Source: Chthoniobacter sp. (GTDB lineage Bacteria > Verrucomicrobiota > Verrucomicrobiia > Chthoniobacterales > Chthoniobacteraceae). Taken from it: a DNA stretch of 64,000 nucleotides. The stretch spans positions 1 to 64,000 of the forward strand of contig JAIOPH010000002.1 of the NCBI GenBank assembly GCA_021414005.1, written 5' to 3'. Of the stretch, positions 28,732 to 43,920 are shown in pieces. Position numbers and translations under genes: made by a program. The notes below the pieces were generated by a model. That model worked only from the letters and a program-made list of their open reading frames with translations, had not been told where the DNA came from and did no database searches. How positions within the stretch are numbered: position 1 is the stretch's first letter; every line of letters begins with the position of its first letter.

Positions 28732-28735
<4 letters not shown>
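27062..28735 (+). CDS. cusB: CusB-like RND periplasmic adaptor with heavy-metal-binding and DUF3347-type domains
   Basis: The product is 557 aa. An N-terminal membrane anchor (FLSFLIIAIAVVAAATGWHL) is followed by a heavy-metal-binding domain at about 43-75 (YQSPMHPWIKSDRPGNCTIC then GMKLVPV). Adaptor barrel and hairpin regions come next (GRIDDDDSAHRRLSAYVEGR, DIVAPITGTVVERKVYEGQY, FVFDAYERDLAWIRVGQTVE). A C-terminal DUF3347-like helical domain (about 425-557) holds AHNAGIEALHNAAMAFEEPR and FECPMAKSAV. It links the inner-membrane CusA pump to an outer-membrane channel and probably hands over Cu+/Ag+. No outer-membrane CusC gene is present here. The stop overlaps the cusA GTG (GTGA). Confidence 0.92.
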
Positions 28736-32079
<3,344 letters not shown>

Positions 32080-32118
32080 CGAACGGGAGTCCCTATTCGG
32101 TGACCCGAAAATTGATTC

Positions 32119-34145
<2,027 letters not shown>

Positions 34146-34316
34146 GGTTGAGTGTTGGTGGGTTGAAGTGGAAGCGCGAACGATGACGGCAAAACCCGAT
34201 GGCGACAATTCCGTTCTCGGAAAGTGGACTTCGGCCGGATTCAGACGCGGCAAATGGTGGCTTGGTTTTTCGGGGACGGGAGCCGATGTTCGATTCGTTC
34301 GCCTGCGGATGATTGT

Positions 34317-37300
34317 ATGAACGCGCTTTCCGTATCCCCAGCCCGCCCGGCAAGCCCTGGCTTTTCGCGGGGCGTGGGCGCGGTGGTGGCAGCGGTTGGG
34401 GCTGTGGTGTTCGCGGGCTGGATGAGCGACCCCCATGCGCTCGACCGCCTCGCTTCGGGCGGTGAGACGATGAAGGCGAATGCGGCGCTCGGATTCTTCC
34501 TCAGTGGCGGCGCACTATTGCTTCTGACCTTGAGTGGCGCATGGGCTCGGCAAATGGCGCGAGGGTGCGTGATGGCGGTCGCCGGGATCGCTTTGGTCAC
34601 GCTGGCGGAATACGCGACCGGAGCGAGCTTCGGCGTGGACGAATTTCTCGCGCGGGACCCCGGCGCGGTCACGCATCCGGGGCGTATGGCCCCGCATACG
34701 ATGCTCGGCTTTTTGCTCACCGCAGAGGCGCTCTGGCTAATGAGCCAGGCTCCCGGGACACCGCGGCGGCCCTTAATCCTCGGGTGGCTTGGCGCACTCG
34801 GGATCGGGATGGGGATCTTCGCGCTGCTGGATCACGCGGCCGAGTTCGGATTCGGCAATCGCTGGTGGGGATTGGCGGGCATGGCCATCCAAGCGGCGGC
34901 GTTGTTCGTCGGGTTGAGCGTGGCCGTGCTGCATTTCGCGTGGCGGGATGCGGGGAAACGGTGGGTGATTGGCTCCGGGCAGACTGTCGGTTTTGCGAGC
35001 GGATTGCTGCTGCTCGTGGCCGTGGCAATTTTTTCGCAGCGGAGCGCCCGCCAACTGGTGGAGGCCGCCGGGGAGGTGCAGCGAACGCATGCCATCATCG
35101 GCAAAATCTGGGAGGTGAGCATCGATCTCGAACAGCAACAGAGCGGGGTTCGCGGATATTTGCTGACCGGAGACGAGGCCTTGCTGGCGCTTTATCGGAA
35201 GGCGATTCCGGGGGCCCGCGAGGATGTGCGTGAAGTCCGCGAGCTACTCGCCGGCAACGCCATGCAGTTGCGGCGGCTGGACGTGGTGGAACGGCATATC
35301 ATCGAGCGGGAGGAACTTTGGCGGCAGACCATCGAGTTACACCGCAATAGTGGGCCGGAGGCGACGGCAAAACAGGTCGCCATCCGGCAGGGCAAAGTCA
35401 TGAGCGACGAGCTGCGTCTGCGTCTGAATGAGATGGAGGCGGACGAAGAGCGCCAACTCGCCGCCCATCAGGAGCAAGCGCGCGCCACGACCGCCCGAGC
35501 GTTTGTCCTCCTGCCGGCGGGCGTGTTGCTGAGCCTGATTCTGATGAGCGTCGGGGTGCTCCGGCTCAACGGCGAGGCCACGGAGCGCCAGCGCGGGACG
35601 GAGCTGCTGGCATGGGAAAAAAGCGCATTGGAATTGATCGGCGGCACCGCGTCGCTGCACCCAGTTTTGGAGGAGTTGATGGTGGGCCTTGAAAGGCAAT
35701 TGCCGGGCGCGCTCTGCTCGATCCTTTTGCTCGATGACACGGGCGAACGGCTGCGGCACGGCGCGGCCCCGAGCCTGCCGGACGAATACAATCGGCTCAT
35801 TGATGGTGTAGCCATCGGCCCCGCGGTCGGTTCGTGCGGCTCGGCGGCTTTTGGCAACCGCCAGGTCATCGTCGCCGACATTGCCAGCGACCCGCTTTGG
35901 GCGGACTACCGGGATGTGGCGCAGCGGCACGGCCTTCGCGCCTGCTGGTCCACGCCGATTCATTGCAGTGCGGGAAAAGTTCTGGGCACCTTCGCGATTT
36001 ACTATCGCGAACCGCGGCATCCGACGCCCGCCGAGCTGGAGGTGATCGTCCGGGCGGTGCATGTCGCGCGCATCGCCATCGAGCGCAAACGGGCGGAGGA
36101 AAATATCCATCGGCTGACGGGCGAACTGGAGCAGCGGGTGGCGGCGCGCACCGCGGAGCTGCAGACTGCCAATGCTGCGCTCACCGATTTTAAAGCCGCT
36201 CTCGATACGCACGCCATCGTGGCGATTACCGACCCGCAGGGAAAGATCACCTACGCCAACGACAACTTCTGCGCGATCTCCCGGTATGCGCGCGAGGAGC
36301 TGCTTGGTCAGGATCACCGCATCCTCAATTCCGGGCATCATCCGCAGAGTTTCATGCGCGATCTTTGGGAGACGATCACCGGCGGGCGGGTGTGGCAGGG
36401 TGAAATCAAAAACCGCGCGAAGAATGGAGCGTTTTACTGGGAGAGCAGTACCATCGTCCCTTTCCTCGGGACCGACGGGAAGCCGGTGCAATTTATCGCC
36501 ATTCGCACGGACATCACCCGGCGAAAAATGGTGGAAGAGGCATTGCGCGACAGCGAGGAGCGGATGCGGCTGGCGGCGGAGGCGGCGGACACCGGCGTGT
36601 GGGAGTGGGATGTCCGGACCGACGTGCTCCAGTGGGACGAGCGGATGTTCGCGATTTACGGCCTGCCACCCGCGCCGGGAGGCCGGGCCGTTTATACGGA
36701 CTGGCGAGCCGCCGTGTTTCCTGCCGATCTGGCGGATCAGGAGGCGGTGCTCCAGAACACGATCGCGGCCTGCGGGCGCAGCCATCGCGAATTTCGCATC
36801 GTGCGTGCGGATGACCGGGCGGTACGGGTGATTCACGGGGCGGAAATGGTGGTGCCGGGGGCCGACGGGAAGGCGGCGCGCGTGGTGGGGATCAATCTCG
36901 ACATCACCGCGCGGAAGCGGGCCGAGGAGGAGATCGTGAAACTCAACGAAGCGCTGCAAAGCCGTGCCGTCGAGCTGGAGGCGGCCAACCGGGAGCTGGA
37001 GGGGTTCAGCTATTCCGTCTCGCACGATCTGCGTGCGCCGCTGCGCGCGGTGGACGGCTTTTCCCGCTTGCTGGTGGAAGACTGCGGGCCGCAGCTCGGC
37101 GACGAGGGCCGGCGCATGCTCGGCGTGATCCGCAGCGAGACGCGGCGCATGGGGCGGCTGATCGATGACCTGCTGGCCTTTGCCCGACTCGGTCGGCAGC
37201 CGATCGAGCCGACGCCGATCGACATGCACGCGCTGGCCCGCGAGGTCTTTAACGAGCTGGCCGCGCTGGAGCCGGAGCGTCAACTGAGCCTCGATCTGCG

Positions 37301-37667
37301 CCCGCTCCCGCCTGCCTGCGGCACTCCCGCGATGATCCGGCAGGTGTGGGTAAACTTGATTGGCAACGCCATCAAGTTCACCAGCGAACGCGCGGTCGGC
37401 GAAATCGGAATCGGCGCGCGGGAGGATGAGGAAGGAGGGACGCGGTATTACGTGAAAGACAACGGCGCGGGCTTCGACATGCGCTACGTAGGCAAACTCT
37501 TTGGCGTCTTCCAGCGTCTGCACACGAAGGAGGAATTCGACGGCACCGGCGTTGGCCTGGCGCTCGTCCAGCGCATCGTGCAGCGCCACGGCGGGAAGGT
37601 CGCAGCTGAGGGCGAAGTGGATCGCGGTGCTACTTTTTCGTTTACCATGAAAAAACTCATACCATGA
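34317..37667 (+). CDS. Membrane sensor histidine kinase: multi-TM N-terminus, CHASE3, GAF, two PAS, phytochrome-type kinase core
   Basis: The product is 1116 aa. About six or seven hydrophobic helices to residue 240 form a MASE-like sensor. The CHASE3 domain follows (about 245-390, with [20 protein letters not shown] and [20 protein letters not shown]) and then another helix ([20 protein letters not shown]). GAF lies at about 435-590, PAS at about 620-740 ([20 protein letters not shown]) and a PAS/PAC domain at about 745-870. The HisKA contains [20 protein letters not shown] (His about 903), and the HATPase region shows [10 protein letters not shown] and [12 protein letters not shown]. The HDLRAPLR H-box is the type found with CheY-like single-domain receivers. 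That fits the receiver gene overlapping its stop. Confidence 0.93.
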   Translation: MNALSVSPARPASPGFSRGVGAVVAAVGAVVFAGWMSDPHALDRLASGGETMKANAALGFFLSGGALLLLTLSGAWARQMARGCVMAVAGIALVTLAEYATGASFGVDEFLARDPGAVTHPGRMAPHTMLGFLLTAEALWLMSQAPGTPRRPLILGWLGALGIGMGIFALLDHAAEFGFGNRWWGLAGMAIQAAALFVGLSVAVLHFAWRDAGKRWVIGSGQTVGFASGLLLLVAVAIFSQRSARQLVEAAGEVQRTHAIIGKIWEVSIDLEQQQSGVRGYLLTGDEALLALYRKAIPGAREDVREVRELLAGNAMQLRRLDVVERHIIEREELWRQTIELHRNSGPEATAKQVAIRQGKVMSDELRLRLNEMEADEERQLAAHQEQARATTARAFVLLPAGVLLSLILMSVGVLRLNGEATERQRGTELLAWEKSALELIGGTASLHPVLEELMVGLERQLPGALCSILLLDDTGERLRHGAAPSLPDEYNRLIDGVAIGPAVGSCGSAAFGNRQVIVADIASDPLWADYRDVAQRHGLRACWSTPIHCSAGKVLGTFAIYYREPRHPTPAELEVIVRAVHVARIAIERKRAEENIHRLTGELEQRVAARTAELQTANAALTDFKAALDTHAIVAITDPQGKITYANDNFCAISRYAREELLGQDHRILNSGHHPQSFMRDLWETITGGRVWQGEIKNRAKNGAFYWESSTIVPFLGTDGKPVQFIAIRTDITRRKMVEEALRDSEERMRLAAEAADTGVWEWDVRTDVLQWDERMFAIYGLPPAPGGRAVYTDWRAAVFPADLADQEAVLQNTIAACGRSHREFRIVRADDRAVRVIHGAEMVVPGADGKAARVVGINLDITARKRAEEEIVKLNEALQSRAVELEAANRELEGFSYSVSHDLRAPLRAVDGFSRLLVEDCGPQLGDEGRRMLGVIRSETRRMGRLIDDLLAFARLGRQPIEPTPIDMHALAREVFNELAALEPERQLSLDLRPLPPACGTPAMIRQVWVNLIGNAIKFTSERAVGEIGIGAREDEEGGTRYYVKDNGAGFDMRYVGKLFGVFQRLHTKEEFDGTGVGLALVQRIVQRHGGKVAAEGEVDRGATFSFTMKKLIP

Positions 37668-38110
37668 ACACCCCGTCCGAAATTCTCCTCGTCGAAGACA
37701 ACCTGCACGATGCCGAACTTGCGATCCGCGCATTGCGCAAGCGCAACCTCGCCAACCATCTCGTCCACGTCGCCGACGGCCAGGCGGCTCTCGATTTCCT
37801 CTTCGCCGCTGGTGATTACGTGGAGCGGGATGCCGCCGTTCAGCCCAGGGTGGTGCTCCTGGACTTGAAGCTGCCGAAAGTGGACGGGATCGAAGTGCTG
37901 CGCCGGCTTCGCGCGGACGCTCGAACGAAAGTGCTGCCCATCGTGGTGCTAACCTCGTCGCGCGAGGAGCGGGACGTGATCGAAAGCTATCAGCTCGGCG
38001 CGAACAGCTACATCGTGAAGCCGGTGGAGTTTGAGAACTTCTCGGAGGCGGTTAGCGAGCTCGGCTTGTATTGGTTGCTGATAAACGAGCCTCCGTTGCG
38101 GAAGCTGTGA
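37664..38110 (+). CDS. Single-domain response regulator (Rcp1-like)
   Basis: The product is 148 aa, starting at an ATGA overlap with the upstream kinase, so the two are a cognate pair. It is receiver only: [20 protein letters not shown] (acidic pocket), [20 protein letters not shown] (phospho-Asp), [13 protein letters not shown] (conserved Thr/Ser) and [16 protein letters not shown] (Lys). The EDNxxDAELxxRAL and SYIVKPVxFxxF features are those of Rcp1-type regulators that accept phosphate from [12 protein letters not shown] kinases. It has no output domain and acts by protein interaction or as a relay. Confidence 0.93.
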   Translation: MNTPSEILLVEDNLHDAELAIRALRKRNLANHLVHVADGQAALDFLFAAGDYVERDAAVQPRVVLLDLKLPKVDGIEVLRRLRADARTKVLPIVVLTSSREERDVIESYQLGANSYIVKPVEFENFSEAVSELGLYWLLINEPPLRKL

Positions 38111-38137
38111 GCGTGGGCGACAACGGTGGCGTCCGCC

Positions 38138-40075
38138 TCAGCGAAGAATCTCTTTCATTCGCGCGCCGAGATCCGCGGCGGTGAAGGGCTTTTGCAGAAA
38201 CCCGGCAAGGCCCAGCCCGAGGAAGCCGCGGATGGCCTCCTGCTCATTGTAGCCGCTCATGAGCAGCACGGGCACCTCGGGGCGGAGTTGGCGCAGCTCG
38301 CGGAACGTGCCCGCGCCGTCGAGATGCGGCATGGTCAGGTCGAGCAGCACGGCCCGGATACTGTCACACTCGGCGCGAAAGCGCTCCACGGCTTGGAGGC
38401 CGTCCTCCGCGAACACCACGCGGAAACCCATCTTTTCGAGCATTCGCCCGGCGACGACTCGCATCACGGCTTCGTCGTCCACCACCAGCACGGTGCCGGA
38501 GCCACGCCAGCCCGCGGCGTCGGTGGGGGCGGTGCGCGGCCGGTGTGGGCGTGCGCCGACGCAGGGAAGGAAAACCTGGAAGGTCGTGCCGTGATCTGGG
38601 GTGCTCGAAACATTGAGGCAGCCGTGGTGTCCGCGGATAATGCCCTGCACGGCGGCGAGTCCGAGTCCGCGACCGGTGAACTTGGTCGTGAAAAAGGGAT
38701 CAAAAATCTTCGCGAGCGTCTCCGGTGTCATCCCGCGCCCCGTGTCGAGGACTTCGAGAAAGACATAGTCGCCCACCGGCAAATCGGGCACGGCGGGTTC
38801 GGCGGAATCGGCGAGCCGTAGTCCGGTGGCCACGCGCACGGTGCCGCCTCCGATGATAGCCTCGGAAGCGTTGAGCACGAGATTCATCACCACCTGACGG
38901 AGTTGCGTGATGTCGGCGCGCACCGCAGGCAAATCGGTGGCGAGATCCATCTGGAGAATTACTCCCTTGGCGATGGAGCTTTCGAGGAGTTGGGTTGTTT
39001 CCCGGACGAGTCCGCTCAACTCCACATTTTGCACCACGAACTGGCCCTTGCCGGCGTAGGCGAGCATTTGTCGGCACAGTTCCGCAGCGCGCTGGGCGGC
39101 TTCTTCGATCTGTTCCAGGCAGGGGTAAAGCGGCGAGGACTTTGGCAGATCATTGAGCGCCAGCGAGGTGTTACCGATGACACCGGTCAGCAGATTGTTA
39201 AAATCATGGGCAACTCCTCCCGCAAGCACGCCGATGCTTTCGAGGCGCTGCGTTTCCTGCATTTTGCCTTCCGCCAGTTTGCGCTGCTCTTCGGCCAGTT
39301 TGCGCGCGGTGATGTCCATGGCCGTACCGGCCATGCGCACCGGACGCCCGCTGGATTCATCATAGAATGCACGGCCCTTTGCCGCGATCCAGTGGACGGT
39401 GCCGTCGGGCCAAACGGCGCGGTATTCGAGGTCGTGCGGGAGCTTTTCGGCAAGCGAATGAATGATCGCCGCATCCGTGCGGCTGCGGTCGTCGAGATGC
39501 ACGGCGCGGAGAAAGCGCCCGTAGTTCATCGGCTCATCGACCGGGATGCCAAAGAGCGCCTTGCAGCGGTCGGACCATTCGAGTTCCCCCGTGGAAACGT
39601 TCCAATCCCACGTACCCATCTGCGAAGCCTCGAGTGCGACCGTCAGCGTCTCCGCGCCGCGCCGCTCGGCCTGCTCCGCCCGGCGGCGGGCCGCGCGCTG
39701 CTCGGCTTCATCCAGAGCCCGGCGAATGGCGAAAGGCAGCCGCTCCAGCCGATCCTTGAGCACGTAATCCGTCGCACCATTTTTCACCAACTCCACGGCT
39801 AGCTCCTCGCCGATGGTGCCCGAGACGAAAATCACCGGCAGCTCCGGTGCGACCGCGCGCGCGATTTGCAAGGCGGTGTCGCCGCGAAAGCCCGGCACAT
39901 TGTAATCTGCCAGCACAACTTGCGGCGAGGTGCCCGTGAGCACAGCGCGGAAGTCCGCCTCGGTCTGAACCCGCTGCATCGTAGCTTCGATCCCTCCACG
40001 CGCGAGTGCGCGGCCCACCAGTTCCTCGTCGGTCGGCGAGTCTTCGAGGAGCAGGATTCGGAGTGGGTCAGTCAT
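38138..40075 (-). CDS. Hybrid histidine kinase with receivers at both ends (REC-PAS-HisKA-HATPase-REC)
   Basis: The product is 645 aa (ATG 40075, MTDPLRILLLEDSPTDEELV). The N-terminal receiver has phospho-Asp 57 in VVLADYNVPGF. A PAS fold spans about 145-265 (GTWDWNVSTGELEWSDRCKA). HisKA of the NtrB-like GGVAHDFNNLLTGVIGNTSL type has His at about 290. The ATPase domain has NLVLNASEAI, DTGRGMTPETLAKIFDPFFT and GLGLAAVQGI. The C-terminal receiver has VLVVDDEAVMRVV and VLLDLTMPHLDG. There are no membrane helices, so it is cytosolic. Input through its own N-terminal receiver suggests it works downstream of another kinase. It is convergent with the neighbouring kinase/receiver pair. Confidence 0.93.
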   Translation of the reverse strand: MTDPLRILLLEDSPTDEELVGRALARGGIEATMQRVQTEADFRAVLTGTSPQVVLADYNVPGFRGDTALQIARAVAPELPVIFVSGTIGEELAVELVKNGATDYVLKDRLERLPFAIRRALDEAEQRAARRRAEQAERRGAETLTVALEASQMGTWDWNVSTGELEWSDRCKALFGIPVDEPMNYGRFLRAVHLDDRSRTDAAIIHSLAEKLPHDLEYRAVWPDGTVHWIAAKGRAFYDESSGRPVRMAGTAMDITARKLAEEQRKLAEGKMQETQRLESIGVLAGGVAHDFNNLLTGVIGNTSLALNDLPKSSPLYPCLEQIEEAAQRAAELCRQMLAYAGKGQFVVQNVELSGLVRETTQLLESSIAKGVILQMDLATDLPAVRADITQLRQVVMNLVLNASEAIIGGGTVRVATGLRLADSAEPAVPDLPVGDYVFLEVLDTGRGMTPETLAKIFDPFFTTKFTGRGLGLAAVQGIIRGHHGCLNVSSTPDHGTTFQVFLPCVGARPHRPRTAPTDAAGWRGSGTVLVVDDEAVMRVVAGRMLEKMGFRVVFAEDGLQAVERFRAECDSIRAVLLDLTMPHLDGAGTFRELRQLRPEVPVLLMSGYNEQEAIRGFLGLGLAGFLQKPFTAADLGARMKEILR

Positions 40076-40316
40076 GGTGGTGGCTCCCAAATTTCGCATG
40101 TAGTGGACTGGGTTTCATAGGCAACCTCCGGGGCGGACATCCAGCGGCGTCTGGTAGTGGAAAAACATCGCACTCTCCGGGTCGAATCATTGGCTTGGTT
40201 CCGGGCTTCCAGACCCTTCGCTGCTCTTTGTAATAAGCGCCAGTGGAAATCCTCCGATACCCGCGACGAACTTCGACTCGCAATCGCGTGAGGAGCGGAA
40301 ACAGTGCGGGGAAGCA

Positions 40317-41099
40317 GTGAAAAAAATTGTGAAAGACTTCCACGTCATCGCCGAGAGCGAGGCGTGGATCGTGGTGGATAAGCCGCCGTACCTCGAAGTG
40401 CATCCGAGCAAGCCAGGGCGCGGGTTCACGCTGTGGGACGGCGTGCGCGAATTGCTTGCCTACGAGATCGCGAATGGCGGCCAGGCTTCGATTATCAACC
40501 GGCTCGATCGCGAAACGAGCGGACTCACTTTGATCGCGAAATCAGCCGCATCAGCACGCGCGCTCGGGCTGGAGATGATGGCGCGGCGGGTGGAAAAGGA
40601 ATATCTCGCGCTCGTCTGGGGCTGGCCGGAAAGGCGGGAATTTGCGGTCGATGCGCCGCTGCTGCGACAGGGCACGCGCGAGCCTTCGCGAATTCACCTC
40701 AGGCAAACGGTGCATGCCGAAGGCGCGGAGGCGCGCACGCGGTTCCACGTCGAACGGTGCTTCACGGGGGCGACAACGGCGGGCGACCGCTTTGCACTAG
40801 TCCGCGCTTTTCCCGAGACCGGGCGCACGCACCAGATCCGCGTCCACCTCGCGCACGCGGGGCATCCCGTCGTGGGAGACAAAATCTACGGGCCGGACGA
40901 ACGGTGTTACCTCGAATTCATCGAGACCGGCTGGACGCCGAGGCTGGCCGCACGGCTGCTGCTGGGCCGTCATGCGCTGCACTCCACGGGGCTGCGGCTG
41001 CCCGCGCTGGGGCTGGCGTGGGAGTCGCCGTTGGCCGCGGACATCGCGGTCTGGGCGAAGGAGAATTTGCTCGCGGCTCCCGAAAGCGCCGCCCTATAA
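40317..41099 (+). CDS. RluA-family RNA pseudouridine synthase
   Basis: The product is 260 aa from a GTG at 40317. The catalytic-Asp motif IINRLDRETSGLTLIAKSAA is intact. Other family blocks are AWIVVDKPPYLEVHPSK, KEYLALVWGWP, ETGRTHQIRVHLAHAGHPVV and GDKIYGPDE. There is no S4 domain, so it is a compact RluA/RluC-like enzyme that isomerises uridine in rRNA or tRNA; the exact site cannot be read from sequence. The next gene follows nine bases later in the same direction. Confidence 0.93.
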   Translation: MKKIVKDFHVIAESEAWIVVDKPPYLEVHPSKPGRGFTLWDGVRELLAYEIANGGQASIINRLDRETSGLTLIAKSAASARALGLEMMARRVEKEYLALVWGWPERREFAVDAPLLRQGTREPSRIHLRQTVHAEGAEARTRFHVERCFTGATTAGDRFALVRAFPETGRTHQIRVHLAHAGHPVVGDKIYGPDERCYLEFIETGWTPRLAARLLLGRHALHSTGLRLPALGLAWESPLAADIAVWAKENLLAAPESAAL

Positions 41100-41107
41100 A
41101 CCGCCGC

Positions 41108-41965
41108 ATGTCCCGATTCGGAAAATGCCAGAACCAAGCAGGTTGCCTCCTCGCCTATCGCGGCGAGGAGGCGGAAATCGAAGACGGTGCGCCATTCATC
41201 TGCGCGGAGTGCGGCCAGCCGCTGACCGCGGTGAAGCCGCCGTCGGCGATGTGGATGAAGTACCTCGCAGGCCTCGCCGTGGTGGGCGGGATCGGGATCA
41301 TCGCGCTGCTGGCGATGCCGAAGACGCGGGCGCTGCTCAAGCCGCACAAAGGCGCCAAGGAGGCCACGCCCGCGCCCGCCGTGGTGGAGGACAATTCGCC
41401 GGCACCGGAGCCGCTCGTGGGGCCAAACGGCGAGCCTGTTTCCACCACGCCCGCAGCCGAGGTGCCGAAGGAGGTGACCGCGCCGGTGAAGCTCGACATG
41501 GACATGTCGAAAAAGGAAAACCGCAACGTGAAGGCGGAGGTGCTCAAGCGCGTGGATCTGATGCCGAAGGTCTCGAATCCAAATAAGGACAAGCTCTACA
41601 CGGCGGTCGAGCGTGCGCGCAGCATGGGCATCGTGCTGACCATTCCCTTTGGTTCGGGCAAGACGGAACTCACCGCGAGCGACGTACAGAAGCTCAAGGT
41701 TGAGTTGGACAAACCGGAGATCGCCAAACTGCGGCAGGATCCGACGGCGGTTTTTGTGATTCTCGGTTTCGCGGACCCGAAGGGCGACGCGCAGAAGAAT
41801 CTCGCCGTCTCGCAGACGCGCGCCGATGTGGTGCTGAAGGCGATGCGCGAGAAGTGCGATGTGATCAACGTGATGCACACCGTCGGCATGGGCGGATCGA
41901 AGATGCTCGACGAAAAGAACCTCGAAAAAAATCGCATCGTGGAGATCTGGGCGGTGCTGCCGTGA
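41108..41965 (+). CDS. Zinc-ribbon, single-TM, OmpA-like-domain protein
   Basis: The product is 285 aa. An N-terminal ribbon with cysteines in KCQNQAGCLLAY and PFICAECGQPL precedes one transmembrane helix (MKYLAGLAVVGGIGIIALLA). A Pro/Ala-rich linker follows (about 85-140). The C-terminal OmpA-like domain (about 175-285) shows IPFGSGKTELTASDVQKLKV, VFVILGFADPKGDAQKNLAV, SQTRADVVLKAM and ENRIVEIW-like KNRIVEIWAVLP. The OmpA domain would bind peptidoglycan in the periplasm while the ribbon stays cytoplasmic. Similar fusions occur in verrucomicrobia near phosphate-ABC genes, though not here. Its function is unknown. Confidence 0.82.
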   Translation: MSRFGKCQNQAGCLLAYRGEEAEIEDGAPFICAECGQPLTAVKPPSAMWMKYLAGLAVVGGIGIIALLAMPKTRALLKPHKGAKEATPAPAVVEDNSPAPEPLVGPNGEPVSTTPAAEVPKEVTAPVKLDMDMSKKENRNVKAEVLKRVDLMPKVSNPNKDKLYTAVERARSMGIVLTIPFGSGKTELTASDVQKLKVELDKPEIAKLRQDPTAVFVILGFADPKGDAQKNLAVSQTRADVVLKAMREKCDVINVMHTVGMGGSKMLDEKNLEKNRIVEIWAVLP

Positions 41966-41981
41966 GCGCGCGGGTGGGCCG

Positions 41982-42707
41982 ATGAGCCGGGACTTTGAGG
42001 AGCTGGATTATCGCGCGACGCCGCTCGGTGAGTTGACGTTGCGCCGCCGTCGGGTGGCAGCGCTGGGCGGGCTGGAGGTCTTCGAGGTGAAACTTGGCGA
42101 GGCGTTTCTGATGTCGAGCATGTTTCACGAAGTGGAGGTGGCGCTGGCCGATCTCGGGCTCGGGGCGCTTGGGGCCGGGGAGTGGGATGTAGTCGTGGGC
42201 GGGCTCGGGCTCGGCTACACGGCGGTGGCGGCGCTGGCGCATCCGACGGTGCGTTCGCTGGTCGTGGTGGATGCGCTCGATACGGTTATTAACTGGCATG
42301 AGCGCGGCCTCGTGCCGCTGGGCCGCCAACTCACTGACGACACACGCTGTCGCTTCATTCACGGCGATTTTTTCGCGCTGTCGGCTTCCGCCACCGGCTT
42401 CGATTCCGGGCAACCCGGCCGCCGATTTCACGCGGTGCTTTTGGACATCGACCACTCGCCGACGAATCTCCTGCACCCGCGCCACCGCGCCTTTTACGAA
42501 CCCGCCGGCCTCCGGGCGCTGGCCGGACATTTGCACGAAGGCGGCGTCTTTGCGCTGTGGTCGGACGACCCGCCCGACGACGCGTTTCTGGCGGCGCTCA
42601 AAACCGTCTTCGCCACCGCGCAGGCCCAAGTCGTCACTTTCGCCAACCCGCTCCTCGACCGCCAATCCGCCAGCACCGTGTATGTCGCGCGCGGCGTTGC
42701 TGGCTAG
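41982..42707 (+). CDS. Spermidine-synthase-fold methyltransferase-like protein
   Basis: The product is 241 aa. It is a Rossmann-type SAM/dcSAM enzyme: VVVGGLGLGYTAVAALAHPT (glycine-rich loop), SLVVVDALDTVINWHERG (acidic ribose-binding end of strand 2), CRFIHGDFFALS and FHAVLLDIDHSPTNLLHPRH, which corresponds to the active-site Asp region of spermidine synthases. The C-terminal GGVFALWSDDPPDDAF matches that superfamily. It lacks the usual N-terminal beta-barrel, so the substrate may not be putrescine. Its last four bases overlap the convergent hydrolase gene. Confidence 0.8.
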   Translation: MSRDFEELDYRATPLGELTLRRRRVAALGGLEVFEVKLGEAFLMSSMFHEVEVALADLGLGALGAGEWDVVVGGLGLGYTAVAALAHPTVRSLVVVDALDTVINWHERGLVPLGRQLTDDTRCRFIHGDFFALSASATGFDSGQPGRRFHAVLLDIDHSPTNLLHPRHRAFYEPAGLRALAGHLHEGGVFALWSDDPPDDAFLAALKTVFATAQAQVVTFANPLLDRQSASTVYVARGVAG

Positions 42708-43738
42708 CGATCGGTGGCGTCGCGGATCTCCTTCATCACGGCGCGATATTTCTCGGGCTCCTCGAGGTGCAGCACATGATCGGCGTGCTCGAACCACACG
42801 AGATGTTTTCCGCGCGGAGCGCGCAAGGCGTGGAAGTAGCGCGCCAAAACCGTGGAGCTGACGAGCGTATCGTGGCGTCCCATGAGGAACCACGCGGGCA
42901 CGTCGAGCTGTGGAACTTCGCGAAAAAGATCGGCGGCATAGATGTCGCGTTCGAGCAGGTGATAGGACTGGCGCGCGCCCTCGGGCACGCGCGCGAGATC
43001 GCGCAGGTTGTAGGCTGGCGAGGTCAGGGCGAGCAGGGCGAAGCGCGTCGCGGTCACCTTGTTCGGAGGTCCGGGAAAAAGTTTGCGCGACCACTGTTTG
43101 GTGACTTCTGCTCCGGGGCCGGTCCACGGCGGCGGCCCGGCGCGCTTCAACTCGCGCACGGCGAGGTCATCACCTTGGCGGCGCGCCTCGGCGAGCGATT
43201 CCCGGTAGAGTGCAGTCTCGGCCTGCGGGATGTTCACGAGCTGGCTGATCCCGATAAAGGCGGCGAACAGCTCTGGTTCACGCGCGGCCGCGCGGGCCGC
43301 GACGAGCGAGCCCCACGAAAAGCCGGCGAGGTAAATTTTGCGCCCGCCGAACCGCTGGCGGAGCATCCGGCTTAGCTCCAGCGTGTCGTTTGTGACCCGC
43401 TCGGCGGTGAGGTCCGGCACTGGTGAAACGAAGGACTTTCCCACCCCGCGCTGATCCCACTGCACCACCGTGAACCAGCGCTCGAGTGCCGCGTTGTGAT
43501 GCGCCACAGGCATCTCCGGCAGACCCGGCCCGCCGTGGACGAAAAGGAGCACCGGATTGCGCAGGCGATCGTCGCCACGAATGCGAATGGTCTGTGGCAA
43601 TCCGCCCAGGGTCACGCGTTCCATTTGCGAAATGCTCGTGCGCGCATCCGGTGCCCGCCTTTCCAAAACGGCGCAACCACCCAGCAGGAGAGTTAGAACG
43701 ATGCAGAAGCCGCGGCGGAGTGAGGGCGAGAAGGACAT
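42704..43738 (-). CDS. Alpha/beta-hydrolase lipoprotein (proline iminopeptidase-like)
   Basis: The product is 344 aa. The ATG at 43738 gives a lipoprotein signal, MSFSPSLRRGFCIVLTLLLG followed by the lipobox Cys (LLLGGC). The hydrolase fold has an oxyanion motif FVHGGPGLPE, QWDQRGVGKSF, the nucleophile elbow GFSWGSLVAARAA, a late Asp (MGRHDTLVSS) and the catalytic His in FEHADHVLHLEEP. The HGGPG/DQRGxG pair is typical of proline iminopeptidases and related epoxide hydrolases. The substrate is not predictable. It is anchored in a membrane facing the periplasm. Confidence 0.88.
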   Translation of the reverse strand: MSFSPSLRRGFCIVLTLLLGGCAVLERRAPDARTSISQMERVTLGGLPQTIRIRGDDRLRNPVLLFVHGGPGLPEMPVAHHNAALERWFTVVQWDQRGVGKSFVSPVPDLTAERVTNDTLELSRMLRQRFGGRKIYLAGFSWGSLVAARAAAREPELFAAFIGISQLVNIPQAETALYRESLAEARRQGDDLAVRELKRAGPPPWTGPGAEVTKQWSRKLFPGPPNKVTATRFALLALTSPAYNLRDLARVPEGARQSYHLLERDIYAADLFREVPQLDVPAWFLMGRHDTLVSSTVLARYFHALRAPRGKHLVWFEHADHVLHLEEPEKYRAVMKEIRDATDR

Positions 43739-43920
43739 GAGTGGGAGGCGACGGCAGACAAGGCTAACGCACAAATGGAGGGAAGCCAGCGGGCAGGCGG
43801 GATCGCCCCGCGCGATTATTGCGGACGGGTGCGGGCTGTCCGGGCCGGGTGCGCTTCGCCGGTTTTTTTGCGCTTTGCTCGCACGCGGAATTTGCGTTTC
43901 GTGGGCGGCCTTCGACCCGA

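Noticed and set aside
35337..37733. A 798-codon minus-strand frame opposite the CHASE3/GAF/PAS kinase
   Set aside because: It is Arg/His-rich with no family resemblance. The plus strand has kinase motifs throughout.
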